The translations under genes were made by a program, and so were the position numbers. The notes under the pieces are model-generated. The model was not told the origin of the DNA and did not search any database. It saw nothing but the letters and a program-made list of their open reading frames with translations. Shown piece after piece: positions 17,633 through 26,595 of a stretch of 40,058 bases of DNA (position 1 is the first letter of the stretch; each line of letters opens with the position of its first letter). Source of the stretch: Muribaculaceae bacterium (GTDB taxonomy: Bacteria; Bacteroidota; Bacteroidia; Bacteroidales; Muribaculaceae); contig JAFLTN010000006.1 of assembly GCA_022510445.1 (NCBI GenBank), positions 1-40,058 on the forward strand, written 5' to 3'.

Positions 17633-20600
17633 TTATTCCCCGTTGGCTTCCCCGATTTCATTTTGATTCGGTGATTTCTCATTAGAGGGAAGGCCATCCG
17701 GTTCTTCTTGTTCCTCTTCAAAAAGTTCCTCCTGTTCAAGGTTCAGTTCAAGATTGTCAGCAGCTTCGGAGTCACCAGTGTTCTCCTCCGGAGAGAATGC
17801 AGGATTCTCCGGATTTAATTCGGAATCCGCTCCGTATTCATCGGGTGGTCCGGGCATGGTCATATCCGGACCGAGGACTTCTTCCTCTTTTGCCTCCACT
17901 TCTGACTGTTCCTGGAAACGGAAGTAGTCTTCAAAAGAACGTCCTTCACGCAGTAAAAGTTCAAAATTAGATTTACTAATCATGATCGGCCTGACCTCTG
18001 AAGGCAAATTTATATTGTCACGTTCCATTACAGTCCGGTAATGTTCCAGTTGCTTTAAATTTTCAAATCCCTTTACAATTAGGAGTCCGATATTTGAAAA
18101 ACTCATCTGTTCGAGATCAAAATCCTTCACGACAAATGAAGAGAAATTGAATCTGGCCACATCATAAAGCACCTGGTTGGCATTAACGGAATCACGCGGG
18201 AAGGCAAGCACCAGATATTGTGGAGAATTCGGGTCTCTTTCAAAATTAGCAGGTTGTCCGTCTTCGGCCGTTTCGGTGTCGGAATCGGTCAGACGGATCT
18301 CCCATAACATTCCTCTGGAATTGCTAAGACCGGCATGAGGCACACGTCCTGCCTTAAGACCTTTGAGAATTCCGCTTGCCATGTCGGTCATATCGGTGTC
18401 GGGCCATTTCTGAAGCAATTCAGTGAGCCGATCCCGGAACATATCATTATCTCCTTCGGTGAGGTAAGACAAAGCGTCGATGAAGACGAACTTTGGCAAA
18501 ATTGGTGAAAGAGGATAATCTTTTTCCATTTGGGCTGTCAGCGAATGAACTTCAGGATTTTCATCATCAAGATAAGCCCTGTAAGCCTTTTCATACAGAG
18601 ATTCCTGCACTTCATGCATCTTTCTGAGATTGTTAAAATAATTGGGGTCTCTCATTGCCAATCCGTAAGGAGAGTCGGGGAAGTCAGAAAGGATTTTGGC
18701 CCGCCATATTTCAGCCTGGGCCAGATCGTCGTCTCTCACGGCCATCAGATACATGTTATAATAAACGTCAAGCCGATAAACATTATCGGGATAACGTGAT
18801 TCGAGCTCATTGAATTCAGTGCGTGCCGCCGGATAATCTTCAAGTTTGTCTTTGAGAATCACTCCCATATTGTAGAGCCCCTCTTGAATCACATCATTGC
18901 AGACTTGCTTTTCCTCATCGGTTTTGGGTATCTGCTTAAGGTAATATTCAACGAAATGAGGATCATTTTCACGTTCAATTTTTTCCTTTTCGGCGGCAGC
19001 CAGGGAATCTGTGGGCAGATCGGATGATTCATCATCGATATCTTCGGTTGAATCGTCTTCAAAAGAAAAAGTGGTTTTATTTTTTCTTCTCCAGTCATCT
19101 TCCAGACGACGTGCTCCCCATTTCCTCTGGAATTCAGTTTTACCTGCATTCTTCGTCATGGCGTTATAAAAATACCAGGATTTATCGGAATTCATTTGGA
19201 ACCCTGTGTTTGAATTGGCTCCCATCTTATCATTCTGATTCTGGTTTTTAGCCATGTATTCATCTCTCTTGGCTGCCTCTTCGGCTTCTTTTTCCTGTTT
19301 TTTGAGTTCATCCACGAGACGTTGGGCCACTTTCTCCTGTTCTTCATGCGAAAGTTTTGAAAGGTCGAGCAGAGAGTCCTGCAGGGTTACATTTTCAGCG
19401 TAAACGGCAAGTTCATCGAGCACATCACTCCGCCGCGCAAGGATTTTATAATCCGGATAGTTATCCGGCAACAGGGGCACAGCTTCTGAATAACAGGGCT
19501 GGGCCTTTACATAATCTCCCTCGGTGAAATAAATATTGCCGAGAGACAGCTGCGCCATTGCCTTGTCTATACCTGACCTGGTGGATTTTTGAACCGCCAG
19601 GAGATAGTATTTCTTTGCTTCTGCTGTGTCTTTTCTGGATAGATAGAGATTGCCGATGGCATAATAAATCTGATCGAGATATTCGTTATTCCTTTCATAA
19701 CGTGTGAGTGCTTTCAATGCATTCACCTCTTTCCTTATGTCATTGCCGGAGAAAACTTCGCTTTGTTTGATCCGGGCATTGAACTTAGTGCGGTAGGGGG
19801 TGGCGGGTCCTCCGGCAGCTTTTTTGTAAGCAAGATATGCAGCCTGTCGGTTGCCTATATTAGAATAGATCTGACCCAAAAGGAAATACAGGCGGTTTTT
19901 CTGAGAGCCAGAGGAGGCTGCGGCAGCCTCCCGAAGAAAAGGTATCGCCTCCTGATAACGTTCGGTGCGGATAAGATAATCAGCATTCACCATATTGTAA
20001 AGGAGCCGAAGGCTTTTGTTTGTAATATCCTTTTCTTTTACGAGATGAAGCACGTTTTCAGCCTCATAATTCCAGTCGAGAGCACAATAAGACCTTGCCT
20101 GCCATAACCTGGCTTGGGTCACGACCTCCGGAAGCCAGAAAAAATGTTTGGAAATGTAAAGAAAGGTGGAAGCTGCGCCTAAGAAATCTCCTCCGAGATA
20201 CTGAGCCTCCGCCATCATCAGCCATGCATTATGCAGGAAAGGATTAAATTCTTCTCGTGCCCTGAATTCCTTTTCTTTTTTGCTGCCTGATTTCTTGGCA
20301 GGTTTTTTGGAGATGGAATGAAGCTGGATGGCTTTCTGCATCTTTTCAATGGTCCGTTTGAAGTCACCGGCTGGCTGAGGCATCTTAGTGTCTGCCCGGG
20401 CTTCGGCAGGATGAATCAGAAGGCGTCTTGTATAGTCATCTTCATACTTGTCTTCCATATCCTTCAGCTGTTCCTTATAGTGTTCAGAACCGTTGAAATA
20501 GACATTGTAACGCGTTGTGAAGGCCTGCCAGTTTCTTGACATGGCTGTGTTCTTCTTGGTGCTGCAGGAAGTAATGATCACAAGCATGCATAAACAGATA

Positions 20601-20665
20601 ATTCCCAAAATGGCGTTGCCACGGGAATCTCTTTTATAAAAAATGCGTTTGAAGGTATTACTCAC
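17633..20665 (-). CDS. porW: T9SS-associated lipoprotein PorW/SprE (TPR-rich)
   Basis: Lipobox IITSCSTKKNT followed by SRNWQAFTTRYNVYFNGSEHYKEQLKDMED (SprE/PorW-type N-terminus), many TPR units, acidic C-terminus; 1010 aa. Confidence 0.85.
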   Translation of the reverse strand: MSNTFKRIFYKRDSRGNAILGIICLCMLVIITSCSTKKNTAMSRNWQAFTTRYNVYFNGSEHYKEQLKDMEDKYEDDYTRRLLIHPAEARADTKMPQPAGDFKRTIEKMQKAIQLHSISKKPAKKSGSKKEKEFRAREEFNPFLHNAWLMMAEAQYLGGDFLGAASTFLYISKHFFWLPEVVTQARLWQARSYCALDWNYEAENVLHLVKEKDITNKSLRLLYNMVNADYLIRTERYQEAIPFLREAAAASSGSQKNRLYFLLGQIYSNIGNRQAAYLAYKKAAGGPATPYRTKFNARIKQSEVFSGNDIRKEVNALKALTRYERNNEYLDQIYYAIGNLYLSRKDTAEAKKYYLLAVQKSTRSGIDKAMAQLSLGNIYFTEGDYVKAQPCYSEAVPLLPDNYPDYKILARRSDVLDELAVYAENVTLQDSLLDLSKLSHEEQEKVAQRLVDELKKQEKEAEEAAKRDEYMAKNQNQNDKMGANSNTGFQMNSDKSWYFYNAMTKNAGKTEFQRKWGARRLEDDWRRKNKTTFSFEDDSTEDIDDESSDLPTDSLAAAEKEKIERENDPHFVEYYLKQIPKTDEEKQVCNDVIQEGLYNMGVILKDKLEDYPAARTEFNELESRYPDNVYRLDVYYNMYLMAVRDDDLAQAEIWRAKILSDFPDSPYGLAMRDPNYFNNLRKMHEVQESLYEKAYRAYLDDENPEVHSLTAQMEKDYPLSPILPKFVFIDALSYLTEGDNDMFRDRLTELLQKWPDTDMTDMASGILKGLKAGRVPHAGLSNSRGMLWEIRLTDSDTETAEDGQPANFERDPNSPQYLVLAFPRDSVNANQVLYDVARFNFSSFVVKDFDLEQMSFSNIGLLIVKGFENLKQLEHYRTVMERDNINLPSEVRPIMISKSNFELLLREGRSFEDYFRFQEQSEVEAKEEEVLGPDMTMPGPPDEYGADSELNPENPAFSPEENTGDSEAADNLELNLEQEELFEEEQEEPDGLPSNEKSPNQNEIGEANGE

Positions 20666-20709
20666 AGAGAATAAACGTCAGGGTACACACTGATATTTTA
20701 TTCAAAGGG

Positions 20710-20717
20710 CAAAAGTA
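20710..20717 (-). promoter_or_regulatory. Putative -7 element (TACTTTTG) for porW-porX
   Basis: Minus strand matches TAnnTTTG, about 45 nt upstream of the porW ATG. Confidence 0.5.
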
Positions 20718-20781
20718 ATGGTGAGGCAATTCTGGATGAACCGTATCAGCTCCGCGACGTTGCCGAGATATGGGTAAAAAG

Positions 20782-20813
20782 CATCGGGTCAGCACCAATG
20801 GACTGACCCGATG
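20782..20813 (-). terminator. Rho-independent terminator of the Omp28-like gene
   Basis: 11-bp stem CATCGGGTCAG / CTGACCCGATG, 10-nt loop, followed on the minus strand by TTTTT. Confidence 0.85.
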
Positions 20814-20849
20814 ACTATATCACATAATGCAATCAAATATAGCGTTTTT

Positions 20850-22199
20850 TCATCTTATCACAATCTTTTCAGTTTTAATAGAGCCATCTCCCATTCTGCT
20901 CTTTACGATATAAATACCTTGGATCGGAGTCTCAATTTTTCTACCGGAGATGTCGAAATATTCCTTCTCGATCACCAACCCGGAGTCAACATCTTCAACG
21001 CCTGCATCAGGGTTCTCGTTCTCGGGTGGGTTTTCTACATAGGCGGGAGTTTTGTTTGCATTCACTATCATTCCAGTGGATTTGTTTATTACAAAAGCAT
21101 TCACCATAATTGATTCCAGGTTATCGGTGAGACTGATCTTATTCATCGGGATTGTTATGCTGTTCTCATATAACACACCTAATTCAACTGAAGGCAATGA
21201 GCCAGGGATACCGTTCATGGCATCGACGTTCACCACTACATCATTGTAAACAAGACCGTAAGCCATGGTGGGCAGCTTGGTAAACATCTCCAACGGTGTG
21301 CCTTCAAAGCCGTACATTCCTGAATAAGCATTCATCTGGTACCATTTCGGGTTGGTAAGCCCGTTTGCTGTCAGCAGATATCCCACTTCATAGTTTGAGG
21401 ACCCCGGATCGAGCCAGAAAATAGTCTCGATATCAAACTTGATTCCGAAATCGCCTGTCTCTACATTGGTGATTTCAATAGTAGCTAGGGGCCTTTCCCC
21501 AATACTTTTGTAGATTACGTTGAAAATTCCGGGAATACGATCCCTTTCCGATCCATAGTAGCCGGTATAGGGGTCTCCAATGAAGTTACGGTCTACGGAA
21601 CCTTTCGGGTAGCCGGATACTTGAATAGGATAAGTGTTGGTGATGGCCATAGCATCCCCATTATGATAACAAGCCACAACAGCGTCGTCAGGGAAAAATT
21701 TATTCACTTCCTCCATTGCCACATATCCTCTCGGACACCATTGACACCATAGACCTGTATATTCCTCTACCAAAGCCCGGCGAACGGGTGTATGGGGAAC
21801 AGCATAAGAAATAAAGGTTGTAGCCGGATTAGGATGTGTATTTGCTTCTCCGTTCACCTTTTCTATTGTGACTGCCACAGTGTGTTCCTTAAATGAGGAT
21901 ATACCGTTAAATTCAAATGACAACTCCACCTCTTTGCCGGGATCGGGAAGAAGCGGTTCTGCAAATGTTATCACACCGTTTCCTGCGTATTCACCATCTA
22001 CGGTATAACTATATTCAATGGAATTTATAGGCTGACTACCTACGTTTGAAACATATCCGTTAGTAACGAAATTTGAATCAGTTTTTACGACCAGATTATC
22101 AAGTCTACTTAGATTAAAGGCTGCAATAGAGGATTCCGCGGCGTTGATAGTAAAGGCCGACCCTGCAAGACCCAAAATTGTTAAAAATGTTTTGTTCAT
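20850..22199 (-). CDS. Omp28-related protein with T9SS-type C-terminal sorting domain
   Basis: Signal peptide; RRALVEEYTGLWCQWCPRGYVAMEE (Omp28/thioredoxin-like CxxC); C-terminus EYFDISGRKIETPIQGIYIVKSR...KIVIR. Confidence 0.88.
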   Translation of the reverse strand: MNKTFLTILGLAGSAFTINAAESSIAAFNLSRLDNLVVKTDSNFVTNGYVSNVGSQPINSIEYSYTVDGEYAGNGVITFAEPLLPDPGKEVELSFEFNGISSFKEHTVAVTIEKVNGEANTHPNPATTFISYAVPHTPVRRALVEEYTGLWCQWCPRGYVAMEEVNKFFPDDAVVACYHNGDAMAITNTYPIQVSGYPKGSVDRNFIGDPYTGYYGSERDRIPGIFNVIYKSIGERPLATIEITNVETGDFGIKFDIETIFWLDPGSSNYEVGYLLTANGLTNPKWYQMNAYSGMYGFEGTPLEMFTKLPTMAYGLVYNDVVVNVDAMNGIPGSLPSVELGVLYENSITIPMNKISLTDNLESIMVNAFVINKSTGMIVNANKTPAYVENPPENENPDAGVEDVDSGLVIEKEYFDISGRKIETPIQGIYIVKSRMGDGSIKTEKIVIR

Positions 22200-22262
22200 A
22201 TCTATGTGTGTTTTTCCTTTTATATTCGACCCGGAAACAGTTTATCCGTTGCCAATAAAAAG

Positions 22263-22270
22263 CAAAGATA
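22263..22270 (-). promoter_or_regulatory. Putative -7 element (TATCTTTG) for the Omp28-like gene
   Basis: Minus strand matches TAnnTTTG about 65 nt upstream of the ATG. Confidence 0.45.
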
Positions 22271-22633
22271 AATAAAAAAACTAACAAATTCAAACCGGAA
22301 GTCATATCACCATTGATAAATGTCTTCCCGATTTAAATTCTTATTTTTAAGTGAGTTCGACCTAAGATTAGCAAAAAGAAGACCAGGTCGACTTTTGTAA
22401 ACCTTTAAAAAAATTAATTTTAAGAGAAAACTGATTAATTTAATATAAAATTTTTGGATAATTAATATAGTTTACTCAAATTGCAAAATCAAAAGATCTC
22501 AACCAATAACTTTCATATCGAGACAATGAGTAAATAGATTTTTGAATTTTTAAAAAATCATCAAAAAAAGAAAATCGAGTCAGAAATTCAAATAAAAAAA
22601 TCGATATAATTTCATCAACAAACAAAATTAACT

Positions 22634-23962
22634 ATGAAATTGAAGCTCATCCTATTTGCAGTTTTATTCGGACTATTTATCCCCGAACTGTATGCCGAGT
22701 CTGCTATTTATGCATGTGGCCATATGCGACGGCACCGTGAAATCACAATTCCACAACTCAAATTTTCCGGATATACCACAGTAATTCTCTTTAATCTCAA
22801 TGTGGCTCCCGACGGTTCTTTGACCACGGATTTCAATTGGAATACTCAGCAACCCGATGAATTCGGTGGCATAGTATGTCAAGACGGTGAATATGTTTTC
22901 CAAAATTATCAGCCCCATTATATCGACGACGTGAAATCACTATTACAATTCCCTACTTCAATCAGCAGGATAGAAATGTGTATAGGTGGCTGGGGCAACG
23001 ATTCATACGGAAACATAAGAAAAATTATTAATAAGGAAGGAACAGGTGAAAATTCTATTCTTTATAGGAATTTTAAAGCCCTCAAAGATGCAATTCCGGA
23101 AATTGTAGCCATCAATAATGATCAGGAACAGGATTACTACGAAAATGAAGTATCCCAATTCCATATTATGCTTGCACAATTAGGCTACCTCACCACGATC
23201 GCTCCGTATACAAATAAATCATTTTGGGAATCGGTGGTGAAAAAAATAAATCAAGCCGTTCCTAACTGTGTAGACAGAGTTTATTTACAAACATATGACG
23301 GAGGTGCCTCCAACATCCCAAAAGACTGGAACGTCTTCGGAGAGATTCCGATGTTTGTGGGATATAATTGTGAATCAAGCGATAATTTAGCCGATATGGA
23401 GAAACGGATGCTGCGTTGGAAAGCATCTTCAGATATTTCGGGAGGTTTCCTTTGGAACTATAATAATGAAAGCAGAGTCATTAACGAATGGGCCACAGCA
23501 ATCAATCGAATCTTCCCTTCGATAGTCGTGCCTGAAGATCAGATAGCAGCCGTCTTTTATCAGAAAAGAGATATGGAAGGATATTCAATATCTCTTCCAG
23601 TAGGCAAATTCACTCAGTCAGAACTGGCTGTCTACGGGGCTACGGCTTCAGATTTGCTGTCAGTCAAATTAATGCCGGGTTATCAGGTCACAATCTTCAG
23701 TGGTCCTGAATTAAATGGATTATCCGACGTATTTTATTCAAATTCCGACTATTTCGGCAATCAATGGTTTTCACAAGGTGTTTGTTCTGCCATAGTGGAA
23801 CCCATAGACGAAGCTCATATTGAAGAATTTGGTGAAGTAGATTCCAGAATAGAAGTATTCAATATGCATGGATTAAAGATTGATACTCAAAATTTAGAAT
23901 CTCTTCCTTCAGGAATATATATAATTAAAAGCAGGAATAAGACTAAAAAGATATTTAAATAA
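22634..23962 (+). CDS. Secreted GH18-like TIM-barrel protein with beta/gamma-crystallin-like domain and T9SS-type C-terminus
   Basis: Signal peptide; strand motifs SRIEMCIGGWG and IVAINNDQEQDY (DxE retained), GGFLWNYNNES; crystallin-like AAVFYQKRDMEGYSISLPVGKFTQSEL...VTIFSGPELNGLSDVF; C-terminus IEVFNMHGLKIDTQNLESLPSGIYIIKSRNKTKKIFK. Confidence 0.65.
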   Translation: MKLKLILFAVLFGLFIPELYAESAIYACGHMRRHREITIPQLKFSGYTTVILFNLNVAPDGSLTTDFNWNTQQPDEFGGIVCQDGEYVFQNYQPHYIDDVKSLLQFPTSISRIEMCIGGWGNDSYGNIRKIINKEGTGENSILYRNFKALKDAIPEIVAINNDQEQDYYENEVSQFHIMLAQLGYLTTIAPYTNKSFWESVVKKINQAVPNCVDRVYLQTYDGGASNIPKDWNVFGEIPMFVGYNCESSDNLADMEKRMLRWKASSDISGGFLWNYNNESRVINEWATAINRIFPSIVVPEDQIAAVFYQKRDMEGYSISLPVGKFTQSELAVYGATASDLLSVKLMPGYQVTIFSGPELNGLSDVFYSNSDYFGNQWFSQGVCSAIVEPIDEAHIEEFGEVDSRIEVFNMHGLKIDTQNLESLPSGIYIIKSRNKTKKIFK

Positions 23963-24031
23963 CGTCATTCCATCTCCGGGAACGGCCACGATTCATGCCC
24001 CGGGCATGCGACATTTAATACGTTTAATAGA

Positions 24032-24065
24032 AAAGAGGCTAATCCTTTCCGGGATTAGCCTCTTT
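24032..24065. terminator. Strong terminator between convergent genes, probably bidirectional
   Basis: 14-bp stem AAAGAGGCTAATCC / GGATTAGCCTCTTT with 6-nt loop, flanked by A/T-rich tracts. Confidence 0.85.
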
Positions 24066-24099
24066 AAAAATAATTGGTTGAAAGAACCTGATTCGCTAT

Positions 24100-26229
24100 T
24101 TATTTACGAATTACAACTTTCTTACCGTTGATTAAATAAATGCCGTTGTTGAGTTCTTTGAGACTTTCAACATTGATTTTCACACCCTGCAAGGTGTAGA
24201 TATCGAGCTTTTCGTCTCCGTTGATGCCGAGAATTCCGGTTTCTCCAACAGTCACTGTGTAAATGATCTCAGGATTATAGAGGAAGTCTTCCCAGTCGTT
24301 TGAAACAACCTGAATGAATTTGGCAGGTATATTGATGGTATATTTGCCGGCGGCAAGATCAAGAGAAGTAAGATCTATTTCAATGCCAAAAGACGGACCG
24401 TCAAGAATGCTGACCTGACCACCCTCTTTACCGGAAACTACACGTTCAAGAGTAATCACTGTGCCATCTGATCCAGCGAGTGTAATCTCTCCGCTTTCAC
24501 GCCATACGCTGTCGATGTTGCCACCTTCCCAGAGCACTGAAGTGATTCCGTTTTCATCAAGAGGATAAATAGTGTAATCTTCATTAAAGTCACTTTGTGC
24601 CGGGAACGCGTAAATTTCAACTGTCGGGAAGTTACCGGTATTTGTATCAACACTGATAGTTATCATACCGCCGTTCCAGGAAGGACAGTTCCAGAAGCAC
24701 CATTCCTCTTCTTCATCGAAGGCTGCCATGCAGTTGCCAAAGAAAGAATGACTTGAAGTGAAATCAAGTGTCACAGGCATTGCATCCATATAGTCCATAT
24801 CGAACGGTACGAAATAAACTCCGTCATATTTCATCAAGTTGAATCTGAATTCGCTTGCGTCTGCAATAGTGAAGGTGCCGGTGTAGATTCCGGGGTTGGA
24901 ATCATCATCCATCAGAGCCCAGTCGTCACTGAATGCCGGGTCGTAATCGTTCATTGCTCCGGAGATATACCAATAGTTGTCTTCAGGAGTAGAACCGGAA
25001 GGAGTGGTGAACGAAACTGACTGATAAGGAACATAATTCCCGTCAGTGCCTATGACAGCTATTCCGACTTCATATTGATTTCCGGGTATTATATCCTCAT
25101 CAAAAGTTATTGTCTGAACACCGGTATATTCATACCATCCCCATGAAATGATCATCTCAACCGGGGATTGGAATCCCATCCAACCTCCAAAGACAGAGAA
25201 GTATTGTTCCACCGAGCCTAAACAACACAGCACATAATAACTTTCCACATCCTCATTCGGAGTGAATGTTATGGTAGCTGAAAAAGGAGTAACATTGTCA
25301 ACAGTACCTGTCACAACCGGATTAAGGTCTCCGGAAGGTTTGTCTTCGATGGTTTCAACCTGCTTCCAGAATATTTCCTGTTCGGGATTTACCTCACCGT
25401 TCGGACCCATTACCAGTCCTTCAGGAATAGTGAGGGTAAACTCACCGTATTTAGTAAGTCTGGGACCGAAAAGGTTTGAATAGTCAAGAGACGAGGTATA
25501 GCTATCGAATGTAAGCAGCACAGCATTGTGTGTCCCTCCGTCTACAGATACAATCTCACCATTTCCTTTGACACTCCAGTCATCCGGCTGATCAGGAAAT
25601 GCGTAGTCATCGAAATGGATGTAGAACTGATCTTTTGTCTCACTCTCACCGGCGAATACAAGATTATTTACTCCCCAAGTCAAGATAACCTCCGTCTGAT
25701 AGGTGGTGTAGGTGGCACCATCCTCAACTCCGGAGAGGATGATTCCTTCGCCAAGAGTTTCAACCTGCTTCCAGAATATTTCCTGTTCTGCATTCACCTC
25801 GCCGTTCAGACTCTTTACCAAACCTTCAGGAACTGTGAGGGTGAACTCGCCGTATTTAGTAAGTCTGGGACCGAAGAAGTTTGAATAGTCAAGAGATGAG
25901 GTATAGCTGTCGAATGTAAGTTTCACAGCGTTTTTTGTTCCCCTGTTTACAGATACAATCGAAGCATTTCCGCTGATACTCCAGTCATCCGGCTGATCAG
26001 GAAATGCGTAGTCATCGAAATGGATAAAGAATTTATCCTTTGTCTCACCCTCTCCATCTAATACAAGGTTATCTACTCCCCAAGTAATGACAACCTCGGT
26101 CTGATAGGTGGTGTAGGAGGCACCATCCTCAACTCCGGAGACTATGACTCCTTCGCCAAGACCCTGAGCATTGGCTGCGATTCCTACGGAAACGGCAAAG
26201 GCCGTAGCTAATGTAAAAAGTTTTTTCAT
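24100..26229 (-). CDS. Large secreted protein: two tandem homologous N-terminal domains, Fn3-like and SusE/F-like central regions, T9SS-type C-terminus
   Basis: MKKLFTLATAFAVSVGIAANAQ signal; ~135-aa unit repeated twice; Fn3-like VDNVTPFSATITFTPNEDVESYYVL; YWYISGAMNDYDPAFSDDWALMDDDSNPGIYTGTFTI; C-terminus KLDIYTLQGVKINVESLKELNNGIYLINGKKVVIRK. Confidence 0.8.
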   Translation of the reverse strand: MKKLFTLATAFAVSVGIAANAQGLGEGVIVSGVEDGASYTTYQTEVVITWGVDNLVLDGEGETKDKFFIHFDDYAFPDQPDDWSISGNASIVSVNRGTKNAVKLTFDSYTSSLDYSNFFGPRLTKYGEFTLTVPEGLVKSLNGEVNAEQEIFWKQVETLGEGIILSGVEDGATYTTYQTEVILTWGVNNLVFAGESETKDQFYIHFDDYAFPDQPDDWSVKGNGEIVSVDGGTHNAVLLTFDSYTSSLDYSNLFGPRLTKYGEFTLTIPEGLVMGPNGEVNPEQEIFWKQVETIEDKPSGDLNPVVTGTVDNVTPFSATITFTPNEDVESYYVLCCLGSVEQYFSVFGGWMGFQSPVEMIISWGWYEYTGVQTITFDEDIIPGNQYEVGIAVIGTDGNYVPYQSVSFTTPSGSTPEDNYWYISGAMNDYDPAFSDDWALMDDDSNPGIYTGTFTIADASEFRFNLMKYDGVYFVPFDMDYMDAMPVTLDFTSSHSFFGNCMAAFDEEEEWCFWNCPSWNGGMITISVDTNTGNFPTVEIYAFPAQSDFNEDYTIYPLDENGITSVLWEGGNIDSVWRESGEITLAGSDGTVITLERVVSGKEGGQVSILDGPSFGIEIDLTSLDLAAGKYTINIPAKFIQVVSNDWEDFLYNPEIIYTVTVGETGILGINGDEKLDIYTLQGVKINVESLKELNNGIYLINGKKVVIRK
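25351..25755 (-). repeat. Tandem coding repeat, copy 2 (405 bp)
   Basis: Encodes LGEGIILSGVEDGATYTTYQTEVILTWG...KQVET; in phase with copy 1. Confidence 0.9.
25756..26160 (-). repeat. Tandem coding repeat, copy 1 (405 bp)
   Basis: Encodes LGEGVIVSGVEDGASYTTYQTEVVITWG...KQVET; about 110 of 135 residues match copy 2 by eye. Confidence 0.9.
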
Positions 26230-26310
26230 AAATAAATATTTAAAAATTAAGAAATCGTGAATTTACGATCTGTCAGGATAGGCAATATCTTAAAATTCAC
26301 ATTATTTTGT

Positions 26311-26318
26311 CAAAAATA
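26311..26318 (-). promoter_or_regulatory. Putative -7 element (TATTTTTG) for the duplicated-domain gene
   Basis: Minus strand matches TAnnTTTG, about 80 nt upstream of the ATG. Confidence 0.4.
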
Positions 26319-26433
26319 GCAAAAAAACTAATTAAATATAAAAAGGAGGTTAAGCGATTAACAAATTTTAACGGATGTGCCGAATATTTTCACCGGCAAA
26401 AAAATAAGGGTATGCCGGTTGACATACCCTCGG

Positions 26434-26504
26434 TTGGCTTACCAAGATTCGAACTTGGACAGGCAGAACCAAAATCTGTAGTGCTACCATTACACCATAA
26501 GCCA
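26434..26504 (-). tRNA. tRNA-Gln (UUG)
   Basis: TGGCTTATGGTGTAATGGTAGCACTACAGATTTTGGTTCTGCCTGTCCAAGTTCGAATCTTGGTAAGCCAA; anticodon loop TTTTGGT. Confidence 0.93.
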
Positions 26505-26543
26505 ATCTTCATTGCGGCGGCTTAAACCGCCTCAAATCGGATG

Positions 26544-26551
26544 CAAAGTTA
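26544..26551 (-). promoter_or_regulatory. Putative -7 element (TAACTTTG) for tRNA-Gln
   Basis: Minus strand matches TAnnTTTG about 40 nt upstream of the tRNA 5' end. Confidence 0.5.
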
Positions 26552-26583
26552 TTAAAAAGATTTCAAACCTGCAAGAAATTCGT

Positions 26584-26591
26584 TAAATTTG
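26584..26591 (+). promoter_or_regulatory. Putative -7 element (TAAATTTG) for mgtE, 4 nt from the ATG
   Basis: TTAAATTTGCGGTATGAAG; matches TAnnTTTG. Confidence 0.5.
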
Positions 26592-26595
26592 CGGT

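Noticed and set aside
23995-24009. CATGCCCCGGGCATG palindrome as an extra terminator or operator
   Set aside because: Almost no loop for a hairpin and it sits next to the much stronger convergent terminator at 24032-24065; no further support.
25351-26160. Possible CRISPR or short tandem repeat array
   Set aside because: Only two long in-frame copies with no spacer pattern; this is a protein domain duplication.
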